Positions 1 to 13,037 of a stretch of DNA of 64,000 bases are shown here, piece by piece (within the stretch, counting starts at the first letter, position 1; each line of letters starts with the position of its first letter). Under the pieces are notes generated by a model, which saw only the letters and a list, made by a program, of their open reading frames with translations, did not search any database and had not been told where the DNA came from. The DNA is from Laguncularia racemosa (Eukaryota > Streptophyta > Magnoliopsida > Myrtales > Combretaceae). The stretch lies in assembly GCA_037954665.1 (NCBI GenBank), contig JBBMOL010000147.1, positions 186,001 through 250,000 on the forward strand. The letters run 5' to 3'. Both the position numbers and the translations under genes were made by a program.

Positions 1-2438
1 TGCAAATTATATTAGTAAATGTGTACTCGTTGCGTATGTTAAAATCAATCAAAAAACAAAATGAAAAATTACTTTGTTATATTGAAACCATGAACTAAAT
101 TTACTTGTATTATATTGAATTGTTATTTTATTCTCCAATGTAGAGCGAACTTTCCAACATCAAATTAAATATATATATGACATACATGGCTATTTTTTTT
201 TTAATTTTTTATGTATGTATCCATCATCATAATTGTCCCTACTCAACTAATTGTTTTTTTGCATTAGGGGACACAATGGTAATTTACTGAAGATAACGAA
301 TTTTTTAAGTGCATGTAGCTTTCTTTTCCCATTAGAAGACATAATGGTAATTTAGAATGGATAATTAATTTTTAAGTGGATTTATAGTCGAATAAGTGAC
401 AATTCGATTGATAATATAGAATAGATATTTATATTTATATTGTAGGTTGTAAACATATTTTAGTATAAAATAAGTAAGAAGAGAGTACAAGTAAAAATAT
501 TAACCGGATGTTTTCATGAAAGAAACGACTATTCTATTCTTGTATTGTTTCATATAAAGTTGCTATTAAGAGTTCAATAGAGTTTGAAACACCGAAAACT
601 CGTTTTCAATGAATTGTTATCATTTAAAATATTGAATATAGTAATTTATATCATAAACTCATGAATTATGTTGATTGTGGATTAGTTATGGAAAATGAAA
701 TGTAGTAGGGATTTTAAAATATAACAAATAATTTATTTTGTATTTATATTTTATTTATGCCAATTAAAAAACATTAATAATGTCAAATACAAGAAGCGGC
801 TTGCGGTACAATAATTCTGAAACTCTCTCTCTCTTTCATTTTTTGTCGGACTGTAATTCTGAAACTAAAAATGGGAAAAGCTGCAAATACATAAAGAGAA
901 ATGTGGCCCAAAAAACCATTAGAAAATTGATGGTTTTGGGAGAAATCTGAAAAAGGAAGCCCACTGGGTTGGTGGTGGTTACATATATGTAGATATAGGG
1001 ATTGCTGGGAGGACGAAAACAGCCGGACAATTCCTTAGGCACGCCAGCCTCTCTACACGTGATGTTGCTTCGCTTCGGACCACACGGACCATAGATTTCT
1101 AAGACTTTTACCCACCTTCGCACTACATGTGATGTCGATGGCGACGTCGCCTCGCTCCGGACCGCAAGGCAAGGACCATAACTTTCTTTCAAGCTTTTCA
1201 TCCTTTTGGTTTTGGGTAAATTCCAATTTCTTAAAGTTTCTGTTATTCTGCAGTCTTGCAGGCGCATGCGCTTGTTCCATCGTCGGCATTAGAGACATCA
1301 ACATCTATCTTAAAAAAAAATTGAAGGTTCTTGTCATTTTTGTTATGTTTGAGTGTAAAACCACTCGGTTCATATTAGAGTTAGTCAAATCCCTTTTGTA
1401 CTCAATATTCTATGTATGGCAAGATTGTCGGATTTCATTACAAGGTTTGGCTTTGAATATTAGAATCCATCCCAATCAGATGGATTGGCCATTAATGCCT
1501 ACATTGAAGCACAAAAGAACAGCAAAACTTTACTTGCGATCAAGATTCAATAAGTCCGCTATACATGAAAAGTATGGAAATATTATATGGAAGATGCTAC
1601 GGAAGATTTTATTGCAAAATTTTGTCCATATTTCCTATCATAAATTGATCTATATTTCCTCTATGGTATCATTGGTTTTCCCTATACATCTACAAAAGGT
1701 TTCGTTGTAAGAATTTGTTCATATTTCCCTTATGTTGTCTAGGATATCGTACTATGTGTATCATATAGTATAGGACAAGCTTATATACGTTTAACATCAA
1801 TAAAAAATTACTAATCTCGCTTTTCGTTAAGGTTTATAAAATTGGGTTTTCAATCATGGTCGGAGTATTTCTAAGGGAACTAAGGAGTAGCATAATAAGA
1901 GTCTTTGCCTGTGAAACAATCATGGAAACATAACGGAAACCAAGATCTTAATAAAGAAATTTGGCGATATTAAGGTTATTGCACACTTAATTCATTTTGG
2001 ATGTTTGCTAAAGGTAAACTAAAAGATAAAAGAAAGAATAATTGTGGGAAATGGTGAGCGCCTGGACCAAATCTTCTTGTTATAGGGTGAGTAACTTGAG
2101 ACTTCCAATTTGATCACAGCTATTTTAAGAGAAACGATGTAAAACAAACTTTGGGTACATAGCCATATAATGGAGAAGAATAGGACCATAAACTAAGAAT
2201 TTGGTATAGGATATTGAAAGAAACTTGCATTAACAAATAAATCTACGGAGGTTATAATTATAATAAAAAAGAAGGATGATAGAGTGGAGATTATGTTAGT
2301 ATGAATAATTGATTATTTGATGTAATGATAAAATTAGAGATTAAAGATGAAGTTTGATGATTCCAAACTTAAAAACTAGTTAAAAAGGGATTTACGATTA
2401 GATTATTAACTAAGGATAAGGTATGATAGATTCCAGAA
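1..2438. other. AT-rich spacer, no supported gene
   Basis: No exon series, known domain or intact element is visible. A GC-richer patch at about 1020-1300 holds two imperfect copies of a TCGCTTCGGACC-like segment and gives open frames on both strands. None of these has a recognisable domain or a splice partner. A CT repeat lies at about 822-836. Confidence 0.5.
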
Positions 2439-2929
2439 TGTTGTACTGTAGTTTTGGAGATGGTTGAGTCAAGTGTAAAAGAAAAAGAGGTTACGTTATG
2501 GGGCTGTTGAAGGTTATTTCGACGTGGCTACTTTAATACTTAAGTCAGTACAAATAAATTGTAATGAATATTTTAGAGAGTAAAGAGTCCAAAAGTCCAT
2601 TAATCGGTGATCCCTAATCCCCATCTATAGGGATTGTAGGCAATCTTTATACAAGAAGTATATTAACTCTTGAGATCTTCTTTGGATATTGCGGGTAATG
2701 CATTTTTAACTAGCTCATTTCCTTCTCTAAAACATTTTTTCATATTTATCCATCATGAGGATGTGCACGAAGTGATCCGCTCTGGAGGTCAGGAAGTGCG
2801 GATCAAACCTAGGCAATTCTATGCTGGAGTAGTTTGGAATAGGTCAACCTAGGCAAGTAGAGTTTTGACAGAGGTCTTAGTGGGTTGAAATAGGTCTTGA
2901 GAGTCTATGCCCAAAAAGCTCTATCAACA
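2439..2929 (-). repeat. 3' LTR of the Tat-type element
   Basis: Begins TGTTG and ends ATCAACA on the + strand. It aligns along its whole length with 11054-11543, including the shared stretches around AGAGTCCAAAAGTC, TAGGGATTG/AAGGATTG and CCAAAAAG. The next bases (TTTGTCCCCCCACTTC on +) are a polypurine tract on the minus strand, which makes this the 3' LTR. Confidence 0.8.
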
Positions 2930-3151
2930 TTTGTCCCCCCACTTCTTTGGTGACGGGTCAGTAAAGAGAGTTGACAACTACATGGACACTCAAGGACTTG
3001 GAGATAAGCTGAAGCATTTTAAGGATCATCTTTGATTGGGGGTTATGAGCTTTGTGTTATTGTTTCTAACCTCTTGATGAAAGAAATTGAAATATCTCTG
3101 ACTGGCCAAGTAGGTAGATGACTTGACTTGGGTCTCACTGTGCTAAATAAA

Positions 3152-4288
3152 GGGCACATGATGTGCCAGGACAACCAAGCAGTTGGCTCAAGGATGGTAG
3201 TGACTAGAAGCACATTAATCACAATAAAGATTCTCTATACTAACTTGACGTGAAATATTATGGAGCTTTGAGGAGTAGTGCTATTGAGGGATTCGATTAG
3301 ATGGTGTAGAATGTGAGAGGCCATGGGTTTTCTAAACAAGCATTAATTTGATTTATCTTTTAACGCATGAATGCATGCGCACTAAATGCACTATATAGTT
3401 GGTGATGCCTTTTTAAACGAGACATGAGTGGGAAACACACGAGAGCATGATTTGCACCATCCATTCAAATAATGGGCTAGGACCATTGCTTGATTCTCTA
3501 TACCTATGCCTATATATACTTAGCACTTTTGACATCTACATACTTTTGCCATTTAGAACGATGTTGAGAGATTGTTACCTTCAAAATTCACATAACTGCT
3601 TTTCATTATCTTTTTTACCGACCCACACTTTTCTCCAAATCAAGCTAAACCTAGTAAGTATGTATTCATCTTCATCTTGTACCCATTCTAATCAAGATGG
3701 GAGAGGTATTGGGCACATGATGTGCCAAGGAAAATGAGCAATTAGCTCGAGGATGGCATCGGGCACATGATGTCTCGACTCGACGTAAAGGATTATGGAG
3801 CTTTAAGGAGCAGTGCTAATGAGGGATCTGATCAGATGGCGTAGAGTGCGAGGGGTCATCGGTCTTTTAAACAAGTATTAGTTTGATTTGTCTTTTGGCG
3901 TGTGAATGCATGCACATTAAATGCATTGTACAACTGTCGACGCCTCGTTGAATGAGACACGGGTAGGAAAACGCATGTGAGCATAATTTGCATTGTCCAT
4001 TGAATAACGGGCCATGTGTCAAAATCAGGTTAGGTGACATCTAATTGCATTATTTTAGTGGCCGTCACTTTATTCTCCTTACCCATACCTATATACACTT
4101 AGAACTTTTAACATTTACATACTTTCGCCATTTAGATCGATGTTGAGAGATTGTTGCCTTCAACATTTGCATAACTTCTCTTCATTATCTTCTTTACCAA
4201 CCTACACTTTTCTCCAAATTAAGCTAAACCCAATAAGTATGCCTTCATCTTCACCTTATACCCATTTAAATCAAGAGAGGAGAGGCAT
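3152..4288. repeat. Tandem duplication of about 560 bp inside the Tat-type element
   Basis: Copy 1 (3152-3710) and copy 2 (3711-4288) both start GGGCACATGATGTGCCA and run in parallel. Each carries a TATA-like box (about 3510 and about 4090), an ATGTTGAGAGATTGTT start segment (3561 and 4140) and the CTCCAAATCAAGCTAAACC-like stretch. The copies have diverged by substitutions and small indels. The two short plus-strand frames at 3447-3737 and 4140-4523 share most of their residues because of this duplication. Confidence 0.85.
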
Positions 4289-4880
4289 TCCCCCTTGGGC
4301 GGTGGAAGAAGAGGTTCTTCGGCATAGCTCTAGCACGGTTGAGGAGTCTAGTGGGAGTTTGGACAAGGAAGTTAACACAATGGTGGCCATTGCACAAATT
4401 CCTAGGGATGTATACATTGACGATAGTGAAGAACGCTGGCTAGCACAACCATTATACACATCAATTGAGGAAGGGAACGTACCTAATGGGGTTCGCAGCC
4501 TCATGTATATGAGGAGCTCTTAGAAGTGAGAAAGTACTTCCAGCCTCCACTACATGGTTCGAAGATCGAAAAACCTCAGATTGATGGCTGTATTACTTTG
4601 ACGGCTGGTCGTTGGTTCTACCTTTATCTAAAGTATATGGAGTTTGGGTTACGAACTCTATTTATAGATTTGTAGAAGGAGTTCTTTACCTACCACCAAG
4701 TCTCACCGACTTAGCTTGTACTAAACTCCTATAAGTTGCTAATTGCATTCGAGGCGTTGCGCAAGCATTTCATTATCTAAGCCTTAACCCATAAAGAAGA
4801 TTGTTGTAGCTGGGATGGATGAAATCATTAAGGCTTTAATTATCCCTTCCTTTGAGAGTTGAGAGGAATTTTTCTTTTTC
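4140..4880 (+). pseudogene. Antisense extra ORF of a Tat-type retroelement, broken
   Basis: An open frame of 127 codons (4140-4523) starts 42 bp after a TATA-like box in the second copy of the tandem duplication. The same frame family continues past stops to about 4880. The downstream part reads as a stretch resembling the conserved block of plant retroelement extra ORFs: an aromatic and leucine-rich segment with FGLRTLFIDL followed by a Leu-Asn-Ser segment. It lies between pol and the 3' LTR, on the strand opposite to pol. Extra ORFs of either strand are known at this place in Tat-lineage elements. Its function is not known. It cannot make a full-length product here because of stops at 4521, about 4672 and later. 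Confidence 0.45.
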
Positions 4881-5879
4881 TTTTTCTTTATGGAACAAAT
4901 ATTTTTTAACTTGGTATGTTGACTCTCAAGCTGTAACTTTTTATGGATCTCTATTGGTTTAAGTTGTCTATACTTTATTACTTTATTTTCTACATTACTT
5001 AAATGATTCTTCTTGATGATCTCATTGTGTGACTTTGCTTTTCATAGCTATTTTCACTTAGGTTTTTGTTTTGATCCATCTGTTGTTTTACACATTGTGC
5101 TTATAGGGAGTCCTCAAACAAGACTCGAATCTTATCGATGCGTTACCTATTAATGCTTTAAATGGACCTTGAGAGGTTGGATGCTTTAATTATTTGGTGA
5201 TAGTCCACGAGCTAAAATGTATGTTCACCCCTTAAGGAGTTGGAACATGTGGTCATTAAGAGTCTGTTTACTTGTAGATATAAAAGTGTGTACTTAATGT
5301 ACTTTATACTCCGTTAATCGTAACAAGGTCTAGAATAAGTGCAATCAAGAGTTCATTCACCTCAAATAGGTTTGGACTTGATTACTATAGAGTCCATTCA
5401 CCTTGAGCAAACTAAGACTAGATCATTTTGACAGAACACAAATGAATAAATATATAAGTAATTGTAATCAAACTTTGTGAAATATGGCAGTTCCATTCAT
5501 TAACTAGTAATTGAGTTTACAGATAATTAAACACCGATCTAATCAAAGTAAGGCCTAAGATTTTAGGAATTTTAAGTTTAGAGAATAAGTTGGCCATCCA
5601 ATCTCTCGAGCCTATATGCTCCATTGTCTAGGTTTTCAACAATTCTTAGTAGGTCTTCCTAGTTCGTGCGTGAACTTTCCTTGACCTTCATGAGATCCAG
5701 TGGCTTCCAATCTTCTATAGACTAGAATGCTAGGTAGGAAGACTTTATTCCTAACCTTTTTGTCATAATAACGAGCAACTTGATGTTGATATGTCACTAC
5801 TCAAATCCATGCAATGTCTCGTATCTCTTCTATTGTGTCAAGGTTAGTTTGTAATCCAAATTGGTTGGTTGACAAATTC

Positions 5880-6650
5880 ATAATTTGAGTTACGATGTTA
5901 GGGAGCTCCAGTTCAACTGGGCAGATGGCCTTGGAACCAAAGTTGAGTTTGAATGGCATTTTCCCTACGGAGTTCCTATGAATGGTTTGGTACCCCTAAA
6001 GGATGGTCAGAAGATCATCTATTCATTTACCTTAGGCTTAGTCCACTCTCTTTTTGAGGCTGTTGAGCACGATTTTGTTCATGGCCTCAACTTGCCCATT
6101 CAACTAAGGATATGTTACTGAGGTGTAGTAAACTTTGATGTAATGGTCATTATAAAACTCTATGAATTTTTATTGTCAAACTATATCCCATTGTTTGTTA
6201 TTATTATGTATGGAACTTCGTATTTGCTATGGATATTATTGACAATGAAGGCTTCAACATTTCTCTTAGTGATCTTAGCCCCTACCCACTTAGTGAAATG
6301 GTCGATGGTAAATGATAAACTACTATTGTCCTAAAGCTTAGGGGAAAGGTTCCAAGATGTCCAAACCCCATTGGGTAAAAAGCTGAGGGCTAGTGAGGCA
6401 TTGCAAATGGTTGCTTGGAGTGTGCTCTATTGGTGCATGCTTTTGGCATTACACAAACATTCGTACATGCTGCTTTGAATCTTCCCTCATGGTAGACCAA
6501 CAATAATCAAGTCTGAGCACCTTAACATATAAGGCTTGACTCTTGATGTGGTTGTTACATACTCCCGCGTGTAGCTTTTCTAACAAACTTTGGCATTCTT
6601 TAGGTTGGACACATCTGAGAAGTGGTGTGCTCAAGCTTCTCTTGTAAGGA
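5880..6650 (-). pseudogene. Integrase remnant of the Tat-type element
   Basis: On the minus strand, 6634-6449 encodes an His-His-Cys-Cys zinc-finger N-terminus of integrase: LLRC, then H-x-G-V-C-x-N-H, then a Y-C-W-S-T-M segment where gypsy integrases have YYWPTM. Further along the same strand, 6120-5885 carries a NGQVEAMNK-like segment that includes the third catalytic acidic residue, and a downstream MPFKLNFGSKA segment matching the usual TPFSLTFGTEA block. Several in-frame stops show it is dead. Open frames on the + strand here (for example 5885-6121) are shadows. Confidence 0.75.
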
Positions 6651-6849
6651 AGTCACCAATGATAGTATAATTGGTGGCCTTATGTGTGGGCTTCCTATTC
6701 TCCTTTCTATCTAGCAGGAGAGTGTCGTTCTTTAAGAAGTCGATGATAGGATCCATCTAGTATGGTTTAGTTAACGTATGATGAATTTCCATGACTTGAG
6801 CTTGTTTCTTGTTAATGCTCTTATCTAGAAGGTATTCGGTGAAGACTTT

Positions 6850-7500
6850 CTTCTCCCCTTTTTCCAGGTTGGGAATGCTTGTGGTCATAAGTTTTAATAA
6901 TTTTTCAACCTTGAAGTTTTCGCTTGAAGGACCTTAGTTATGCTCTAAGAGGGAACTCCAAGGTAAGATTTTGAGCTACTTGGAGGTAGTTGATCATTGC
7001 TTCATCTCTTATTATGTATTCTCTTTTTACTTGTTGAATGACAAGCTAGGAATTTAAATATATTTCTAGCTTCTCAATACCTATTTCCTTTACCAGTCCG
7101 AGACTCATAGTTAGAGTTTCATACTTCATTTCATTATAACTTACAAGGAATTCAAATTTGAGTGCATATAATACTGAGTGGATGAGCCATCAATGTGGAG
7201 AATTTACATTGATTTGTCGTTATTATTGGACATTACATCATCTACTGTGTACTCTACTATAAGGTCTGCAAGGATTTGGGCCTTTATCACTACTTGTGGT
7301 TGGTATTGTACTGCGAAAGCACTTAGCATGAAGGCATATTTCATCATTTAACTTGATGTGTCTAGCTTATATAATATGTTTCATAGTAGCTAATTGGTAG
7401 GACTATTTCTTGGTGAGCTTTGAAGTAGGGTCATAGTCTTTTAGACGAAATCACCACTGTGAGGGCAAACTTCTCTACCTTTGTGTACCTAATTTTAGGT
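6850..7500 (-). pseudogene. RNase H remnant of the Tat-type element
   Basis: Minus-strand translation gives QILADFIVEYT, then an IDGSST block matching the DGSS segment of Tat-lineage RNase H, followed by degraded sequence up to the integrase. Multiple stops are present. The order RT, RNase H, integrase matches Ty3/gypsy. Confidence 0.65.
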
Positions 7501-7749
7501 AAAGGAAGGACATGACTAATATAGAAAACTAACTTATGCTAGCTCGTACTAGCAAGGAGGAGAGAGCTTAGTCACTAACTGAAAGGTATAAGAATAGGTC
7601 TTTCCTTAGGATTGACTTGGAGAGTATGAGTAGAGTTGTCAAGAATTGCTTCAACTTATTGAAGGCAGTTTGACATTATTTGGGCCATTGAAAATTGGCT
7701 AGGTTCTACAAGATTTTAAAGAACTCAGAACATTTTTCCCCGCTCTTGG

Positions 7750-8580
7750 ACACGAACTTGTTCAATGCGGCTGCACGTCTTGTGAGTCGTTGCATCTCTT
7801 TTATGGATCTAAGGGTTTACATTTCAAAGATGGCTTGTAGCTTTTCAAGATTAGCCTCAAAGTTGCACTAGGTGACCATGTGTCTAAGAAACTTACTTGA
7901 GGCCACCTTAAAGACACACTTTTGGAAGTTAAGTTTCATGTTATATTGCCTCAAAGTATCAAATGTTTCCTGCAAGTCTTGGAAATGGTCTTTAGACTGT
8001 ATGCTCTTAATGATCATGTCGTTAACATATACCTCAATGTTCCACTTAATTTGTTGCTCGAACATTTTTGTCACTAACCTTTGGTATATAGCCCATGCAC
8101 TTTTGAGGTTGAAAGGCATCACTTTATAATAGTATGTGCCAAAGTTGGTGATAAACAAAGTGCATACTTCATCCTCCTGCTCCATTTTAATTAAGTTGTA
8201 CAAAAAAAAATGCATCCATAAAACTGAGTTGGTCTGGCCAAAAGTAGAATTGACTAATTGGTCGATTCAAGGGAGGGGAAAACAATCCTTTAAGCAAGCG
8301 TTGTTGAGGTCTATGTAGTCTATACACATCCGATATTTCCCATTAGATTTCTTAACTAGCACACAGTTAGCTAGCTAGGTCGAGTAATGTTCCTCTATTG
8401 TGAATTTTATTTTTAGTAGCTTTTTCACCTCTTCCTCAATAGTTACCCTTCGTTTTGGTGCAATTTTTTTTTTTATTTGCCTATTTGATGATCTTAGTGT
8501 TGCTATTGACTTTAAGGTGGTGCATTGTCCCTTTAGGGGAGATGCCTGGTATGTTCGATGTTGACTAGGCGAATACATTG
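7750..8580 (-). pseudogene. Reverse transcriptase remnant of the Tat-type element
   Basis: The longest open piece is 8215-7868 (115 codons, minus strand). It contains FITNFGTYYYKVMPFNLKSA (finger-palm region), then EVYVNDMIIKS, where the catalytic YVDD motif is changed to YVND, and then LRQYNMKLNFQKC. Upstream on the same strand, 8400-8250 reads as the LVKKSNGKYRMCIDY...FPLPRIDQLV block. The Asp-to-Asn change in the catalytic box and the stops upstream mean it cannot be active. Confidence 0.85.
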
Positions 8581-9899
8581 TTGTTGGACTTGAGAAAGTG
8601 GGTGAGTTTTTGTTTGAGCTTAGCGAGCATGGATGTTCCTATCCACATGGTCTACTCAATGCTGCTATCGAGTTGGATTTCTTTCATCTCCTCAACTAGT
8701 TTCCCCTAGATCCTAGCTTCTCCTTAGGTCTAGCATCTACACTAAAGACCTCCTTTACCTTTAGGGCTTTCAGGTATAACGTGCATGCCAACTCTTGATC
8801 TCCTTGGCACACACCTAATTCATTAGGCCTCGGGAATTTTGTCTTTAGGTGTGGCATTGAGGAGATTGTCCTAAAAGCATTTTGACTTTACCGTCCTAAT
8901 ATTACATTATAGGGTGACTAGCAGTTCACCATCAAGAACTCTATATTCTATTGGACCACAATATCGTCATTATCAAGTTCGATGGGGAGGGTGGCGATGC
9001 CCACATCTCTTACAGGTTAGTTATTAAACCTATATAAGCCATAATTATATGGCTTCATCTTGTTTTAAACTTAGACTACATCTGGTCATAGGCATATTTG
9101 AAGATAATATCTGCTAAGTTGCTTGCATAAATTAGGGTCTTTCTGAGATCAAATTTGGCAATCCTTGCATTGATCACTAAGGCATCATCATGGGGGTTTT
9201 ACACCCCTTTGAGGTCTTCTTTTGAGAAGGATATGGACGTGCCCACTCTTAGTTTCTTGTTGTGCTTACTTATCACTTGCTGGCTAATTGGGGCATTAAT
9301 TGAGCTTGAGGAGTTTGGTTGACCTCCCATTTGAGGGCCCCTAAAAATGGTATTAATTACATCGCTAGGGGCTTGGTTAGAGCATATACTATTGTTATTC
9401 TTTAACTCATTGTGACCTTGCTCTTCTCACCATCTTTAAGTAGGTTGTTCAATGAAATTGTTGGGGTTAAGAATGTACTCCCGAAGATACCCGGTGTTGG
9501 ACGAGATCTTTGAGAATGTTTTTGAGCTGGTAATACTCATTTGTGTTGTGACCCTTATCTCTTTGGAAGTTGCAATATCTTTTGGAATTCCTCTTATTTG
9601 AATTACCTTGTAATCTTATTGGTTTGGGTAGAACGCCCGGATTGTGAACTTCTATTAAAATATCCCCTACTAGTCGGTTTAGTGGGGTATATGTTGTGAA
9701 ATTTAGGATGGTGCACTTCTTATCTCTTGCACCACCATCCTAAGATGATCCCTTGCCTTGTTTTGGGCCTAGGCAATCCTCGATAAACCCCTTGTTGTCC
9801 TTTTTCTTGTTTGGCTTACTTTAGTTTGATTGCTTCCTGACGAAGATAAAATCTCCTACTGAATATACTTCTTCACTTTCTCCCTAAGTTCCTTAAAGG

Positions 9900-10910
9900 T
9901 AGTAATTTTTTTTTTTTTTTGTGAGGGATTTAAAGAAGTTACTAGCAGGCTTGACACCTTAAATCACTGCATTGAGAGCGACTCCCTTATCAACGTTGGG
10001 AATCTTCAATATTGCAGAATTGAACTCAGCAAGATAGTCCTTGATCGATTTAATATGACCCTGTTTGATCATGTCTAGGGTTGATGAGTCCTTTACAAGA
10101 AGCTTGCTGGCTAAGAAATATTGCTGGAACTGGTTGGCTAACTCATCGAACAAGGAGATGGATTTAGATGGTAAGTTGTGGTATCACGTTCGAGCAACCT
10201 TGCACAAGGTGCTTAGAAAAGCTTTGCAAACGACCGCATTGCTAAGGTTATGTAGGTTCATTATTGTTCGGAAATGGTAAAGGTGATTGTCCAGATTAGT
10301 AGTTTCATTGCATGTGTCAAGTTATGGGAGGCAGACAATTCGGGGATATGACCTCATCTTGAATCGCTTGAGTGAATGGGGTCATGTTGATAAAAAATCA
10401 AGCCCAGAGGTCAGCTTTCTTACTCTCCTTCAAGTTAGAGAGGTGCCTAATATAGTCATCGATTTGGTTAATATCTATATCATCGAATTGTGTGTTAACT
10501 CAAATGTGAGCATCAAACGACTTGGGTTTGTTATTTTGAGTAAGATCGCCATTGTAGTTGTGTGATGTGGTTAAAAGAGCTAGGAGGGAGTCATTTCTTC
10601 CTTGTAATGTAGTAGATAGGATTAGGTTAGTAGGAGTAAGGTTACGGTATTCCATAGATTGAGTTGGCTGATGTTCATGTTGAGTGTGTGCCATCGGCAA
10701 TGGTGGTAGAATGTTGTTATGCAGTTGTTTTGGAGAATGGGTAGACACGTTCTCCAACTCTAACATATTATTGAGTTGCTCCAATTCAATGATATAGGCT
10801 TGGAGCCGTATATTGTTGTTGTGTATGGTTTCATTTTGGGCTATCGGCATTTTGCAAAGGTTCTCGAGATCTAGAAAACATTGGGCATCAATTTGTAGCA
10901 TGTTGGTGTT
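9900..10910 (-). pseudogene. Gag remnant of the Tat-type element
   Basis: Two open pieces are seen on the minus strand. 10901-10500 is a glutamine/asparagine-rich N-terminal part of 133 codons. 10153-9959 carries an ELANQFQQYFLASK...GHIKSIKDYLAEFN segment, which matches the gag core of Tat/Ogre-like elements (retrotransposon gag family). Stops and frameshifts lie between them. Confidence 0.7.
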
Positions 10911-11053
10911 TTTGTTTTGAGGGAATTGCTGGGATGTGATAGATTAGACATTCTGATTCACTGCCAAGGTATCCATCGTTTCCATAGATTTGGTAGTTTT
11001 TTATCAAGGTACCATGGATTCTATCATGAGTAAGATCATGGAGGAGGGCCAAA

Positions 11054-11543
11054 TGTTGTGTTGTGGTTTTGGAGGTGGTTGAGTCACCTATAACAGAGAA
11101 AGAGGTTAGATTATGGGGTTGCCGAAGGTTAATCTAGCATAACCACTCCAATGCCTAAGTCAGCACAAATGAGTTTTAATGAATATTTTTGAGAACATAG
11201 AGTCCAAAAGTCTATTACCTGGTAGTTCCTAGCCCCTATTTATAAGGATTGTGGGCAATCTTCATATGGGAAGTAGTTAACTTTTGAGATCTTTTTCGGA
11301 TATTATGGAAGATGTATTTTCGACTGGTCCCTTTCCTTGTTCGTAGCATTCTTTCGTACTTATCCATTATGAGGATATGTATGAAACAATCTGATCTAGA
11401 GGTTAGGAAGTGCATATTGAACATGGGCATTTTTGTGCTAGAGCAAATTGAAATAAGTCAACTTAGGCAAGTAGAGTTCAAATGGAGCTTTAAGTGGGCT
11501 ACAATGAGCTTTGGGGGTCCATACCCAAAAAGTTTTATCAAAA
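11054..11543 (-). repeat. 5' LTR of the Tat-type element
   Basis: Partner of 2439-2929. On the + strand it begins TGTTG and ends with a degraded form of ATCAACA. The bases just before it (about 11036-11053) correspond on the minus strand to the start of the internal region and the presumed primer-binding site. Confidence 0.75.
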
Positions 11544-12147
11544 CTAAGCAAAAAGGATGAAAATGTTAGAAAATAAATGAAATTAGTCGATAGGCATATA
11601 TTATGTTGACCAAGTCTAGAATCTAGTTAACAAAAAAAGATTTTAGGTTGATCGAGTAGGAAGAAATATCCTATTGATAGAATTTAAAACTAAGTTGATT
11701 AAGTTGTAACATAGCGAAATCTAGCTAACCGACTTATATATTAAGCCAACCAAATTTTCTCTAACAATGATTAAGTTAGCCTACTTTGGACCTTGGTTGA
11801 TTGGATTATGTTAAATTAGGACTTGAGATGTAAGAATGTGAATCTTTAGTAAAAATAAGATGTTAATTGATATTATTATATATGGTTAATAGGATTTGAA
11901 TCGCAATCAATAATTGCAAGTATAGTGAGTTAAAACCAAATACATGAGTTATTGTTGATTGTTTTGTGTATGTTATGTATGGGATTAGTTTAATGAATTT
12001 GAAAAAAAAAGACCATTAATAAATAATGAGTGGTGCTTGTGCTTAATGTTGAAGTAAGTTTACAAATGGATCATGATTAGATGTTATCTCCTATATTTGG
12101 AGATGGTTATCTAGTATGAAATGGCTAGTAGTTTTAAGCACCAAACT
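11544..12147. other. Spacer, no supported gene
   Basis: About 600 bp rich in repeated short phrases such as TTAACCGACTT and TTGATTA. It may be old repeat sequence, but no element ends or coding frames can be defined. Confidence 0.4.
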
Positions 12148-13037
12148 TGATGCGCTTAAATCTATAAACTGATTCTAGACCTGAACTAAAAGCTCAACAA
12201 ATGAATAAAGTTTGAATTTTTTCTTTTTTGGATCATGATGCAAAAAGTAAATATTTTTAGATTTTTTTTTGTATTTATAGAAACACTAGAAATAAAAGGG
12301 ACATAGACAAATTGCTATTTAGATATGGCACACCAAACAACAAGTCAAATTAGGTTTTGTTTAATCTAAGTGATAAGTCCCTAGATGCCACAATTAGAAT
12401 AAACAAAGAAATAGATTAATTTTAAGACTGATGTAACTTACGATAAGTGAAATAATCAAATTGTTAAAGAGGGTCCAATATGGCGTATAGATCTCGTTAA
12501 CAAGATGTTTGATCACAATCTTAGAGAAAGCTTGATAAGAACAAGGTAAATTGAGAAAAACTTAATCTATGAAATTATATTAATTTACCAAAAGTTATTT
12601 GATACATCTCATAGCATCACTTATTTATAGATAAACAATGATGGTTATCAATATAGAATAATTGCTACTATGGAAAAAATACTAGAAAATGAAACAAGAT
12701 AAAATAAAATAACCATTATAATAATTGGTAACTAGGAAAATATACTTTTTCCTAATTTAAACTAACTTCCCTACTCATAAAAAGGCAACCAAAATTCTAA
12801 CTAAAATAAAATACATAAAAATATGGAACAAATATTCCATAATCACAAGTTGAGTTATTTGAAGTTAGGACTAGAAACATCTTTAGGGTTGGAACTAGTC
12901 ATAACTAGAAGCTTGTAAGTTGGAATTAGCAAACATTAGAAGCACAAGCATTGGAAACTTGTTTCGAAGCTTCTTCTTTCCAATGTTATTTAGTACCTTC
13001 TTTGTTTTGACTTGATCCTAGGTTTTGATTCCAATCA
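12148..13037 (-). repeat. 3' LTR of the reduced element
   Basis: Starts TGATGC and ends CCAATCA on +. It shares long blocks with 14112-15504, for example ACAACAAGTCAAA, GATGCCACAATTAG, ACTACTATGGAAAAAATACTAGAAA and AGAAGCTTGTAAGTTGGAAT. Confidence 0.75.

Larger units (their letters stand above)
2439..11543 (-). mobile_element. Ty3/gypsy LTR retrotransposon, Tat-type, degenerate
   Basis: Two direct LTRs of about 490 bp (2439-2929 and 11054-11543) bound a 9.1-kb element read on the minus strand. On that strand the order is gag (about 10900-9900), protease end (about 8950-8870), reverse transcriptase (about 8580-7750), RNase H (about 7500-6850) and integrase (about 6650-5880), all with stops and frameshifts. 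A purine run next to the LTR at 2930-2950 (minus strand) fits a polypurine tract. The first internal bases next to 11054 read TTTGGC on the minus strand, as expected of a primer-binding site in this group. The LTRs differ at many positions, so the insertion is old. A clear target duplication was not found. Assignment to Tat rests on domain order, gag and integrase wording, and the extra ORF on the opposite strand. Confidence 0.8.

Noticed and set aside
836..1710. Overlapping open frames on both strands (up to 193 codons) near a GC-richer patch
   Set aside because: No domain, no splice partner and no consistent codon pattern; the patch contains a short internal repeat that explains frames on both strands.
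5885..6334. Plus-strand open frames of 63-78 codons
   Set aside because: They are shadows of the minus-strand integrase remnant.
10065..10565. Plus-strand open frames of 71 and 92 codons
   Set aside because: Opposite-strand shadows of the gag remnant.
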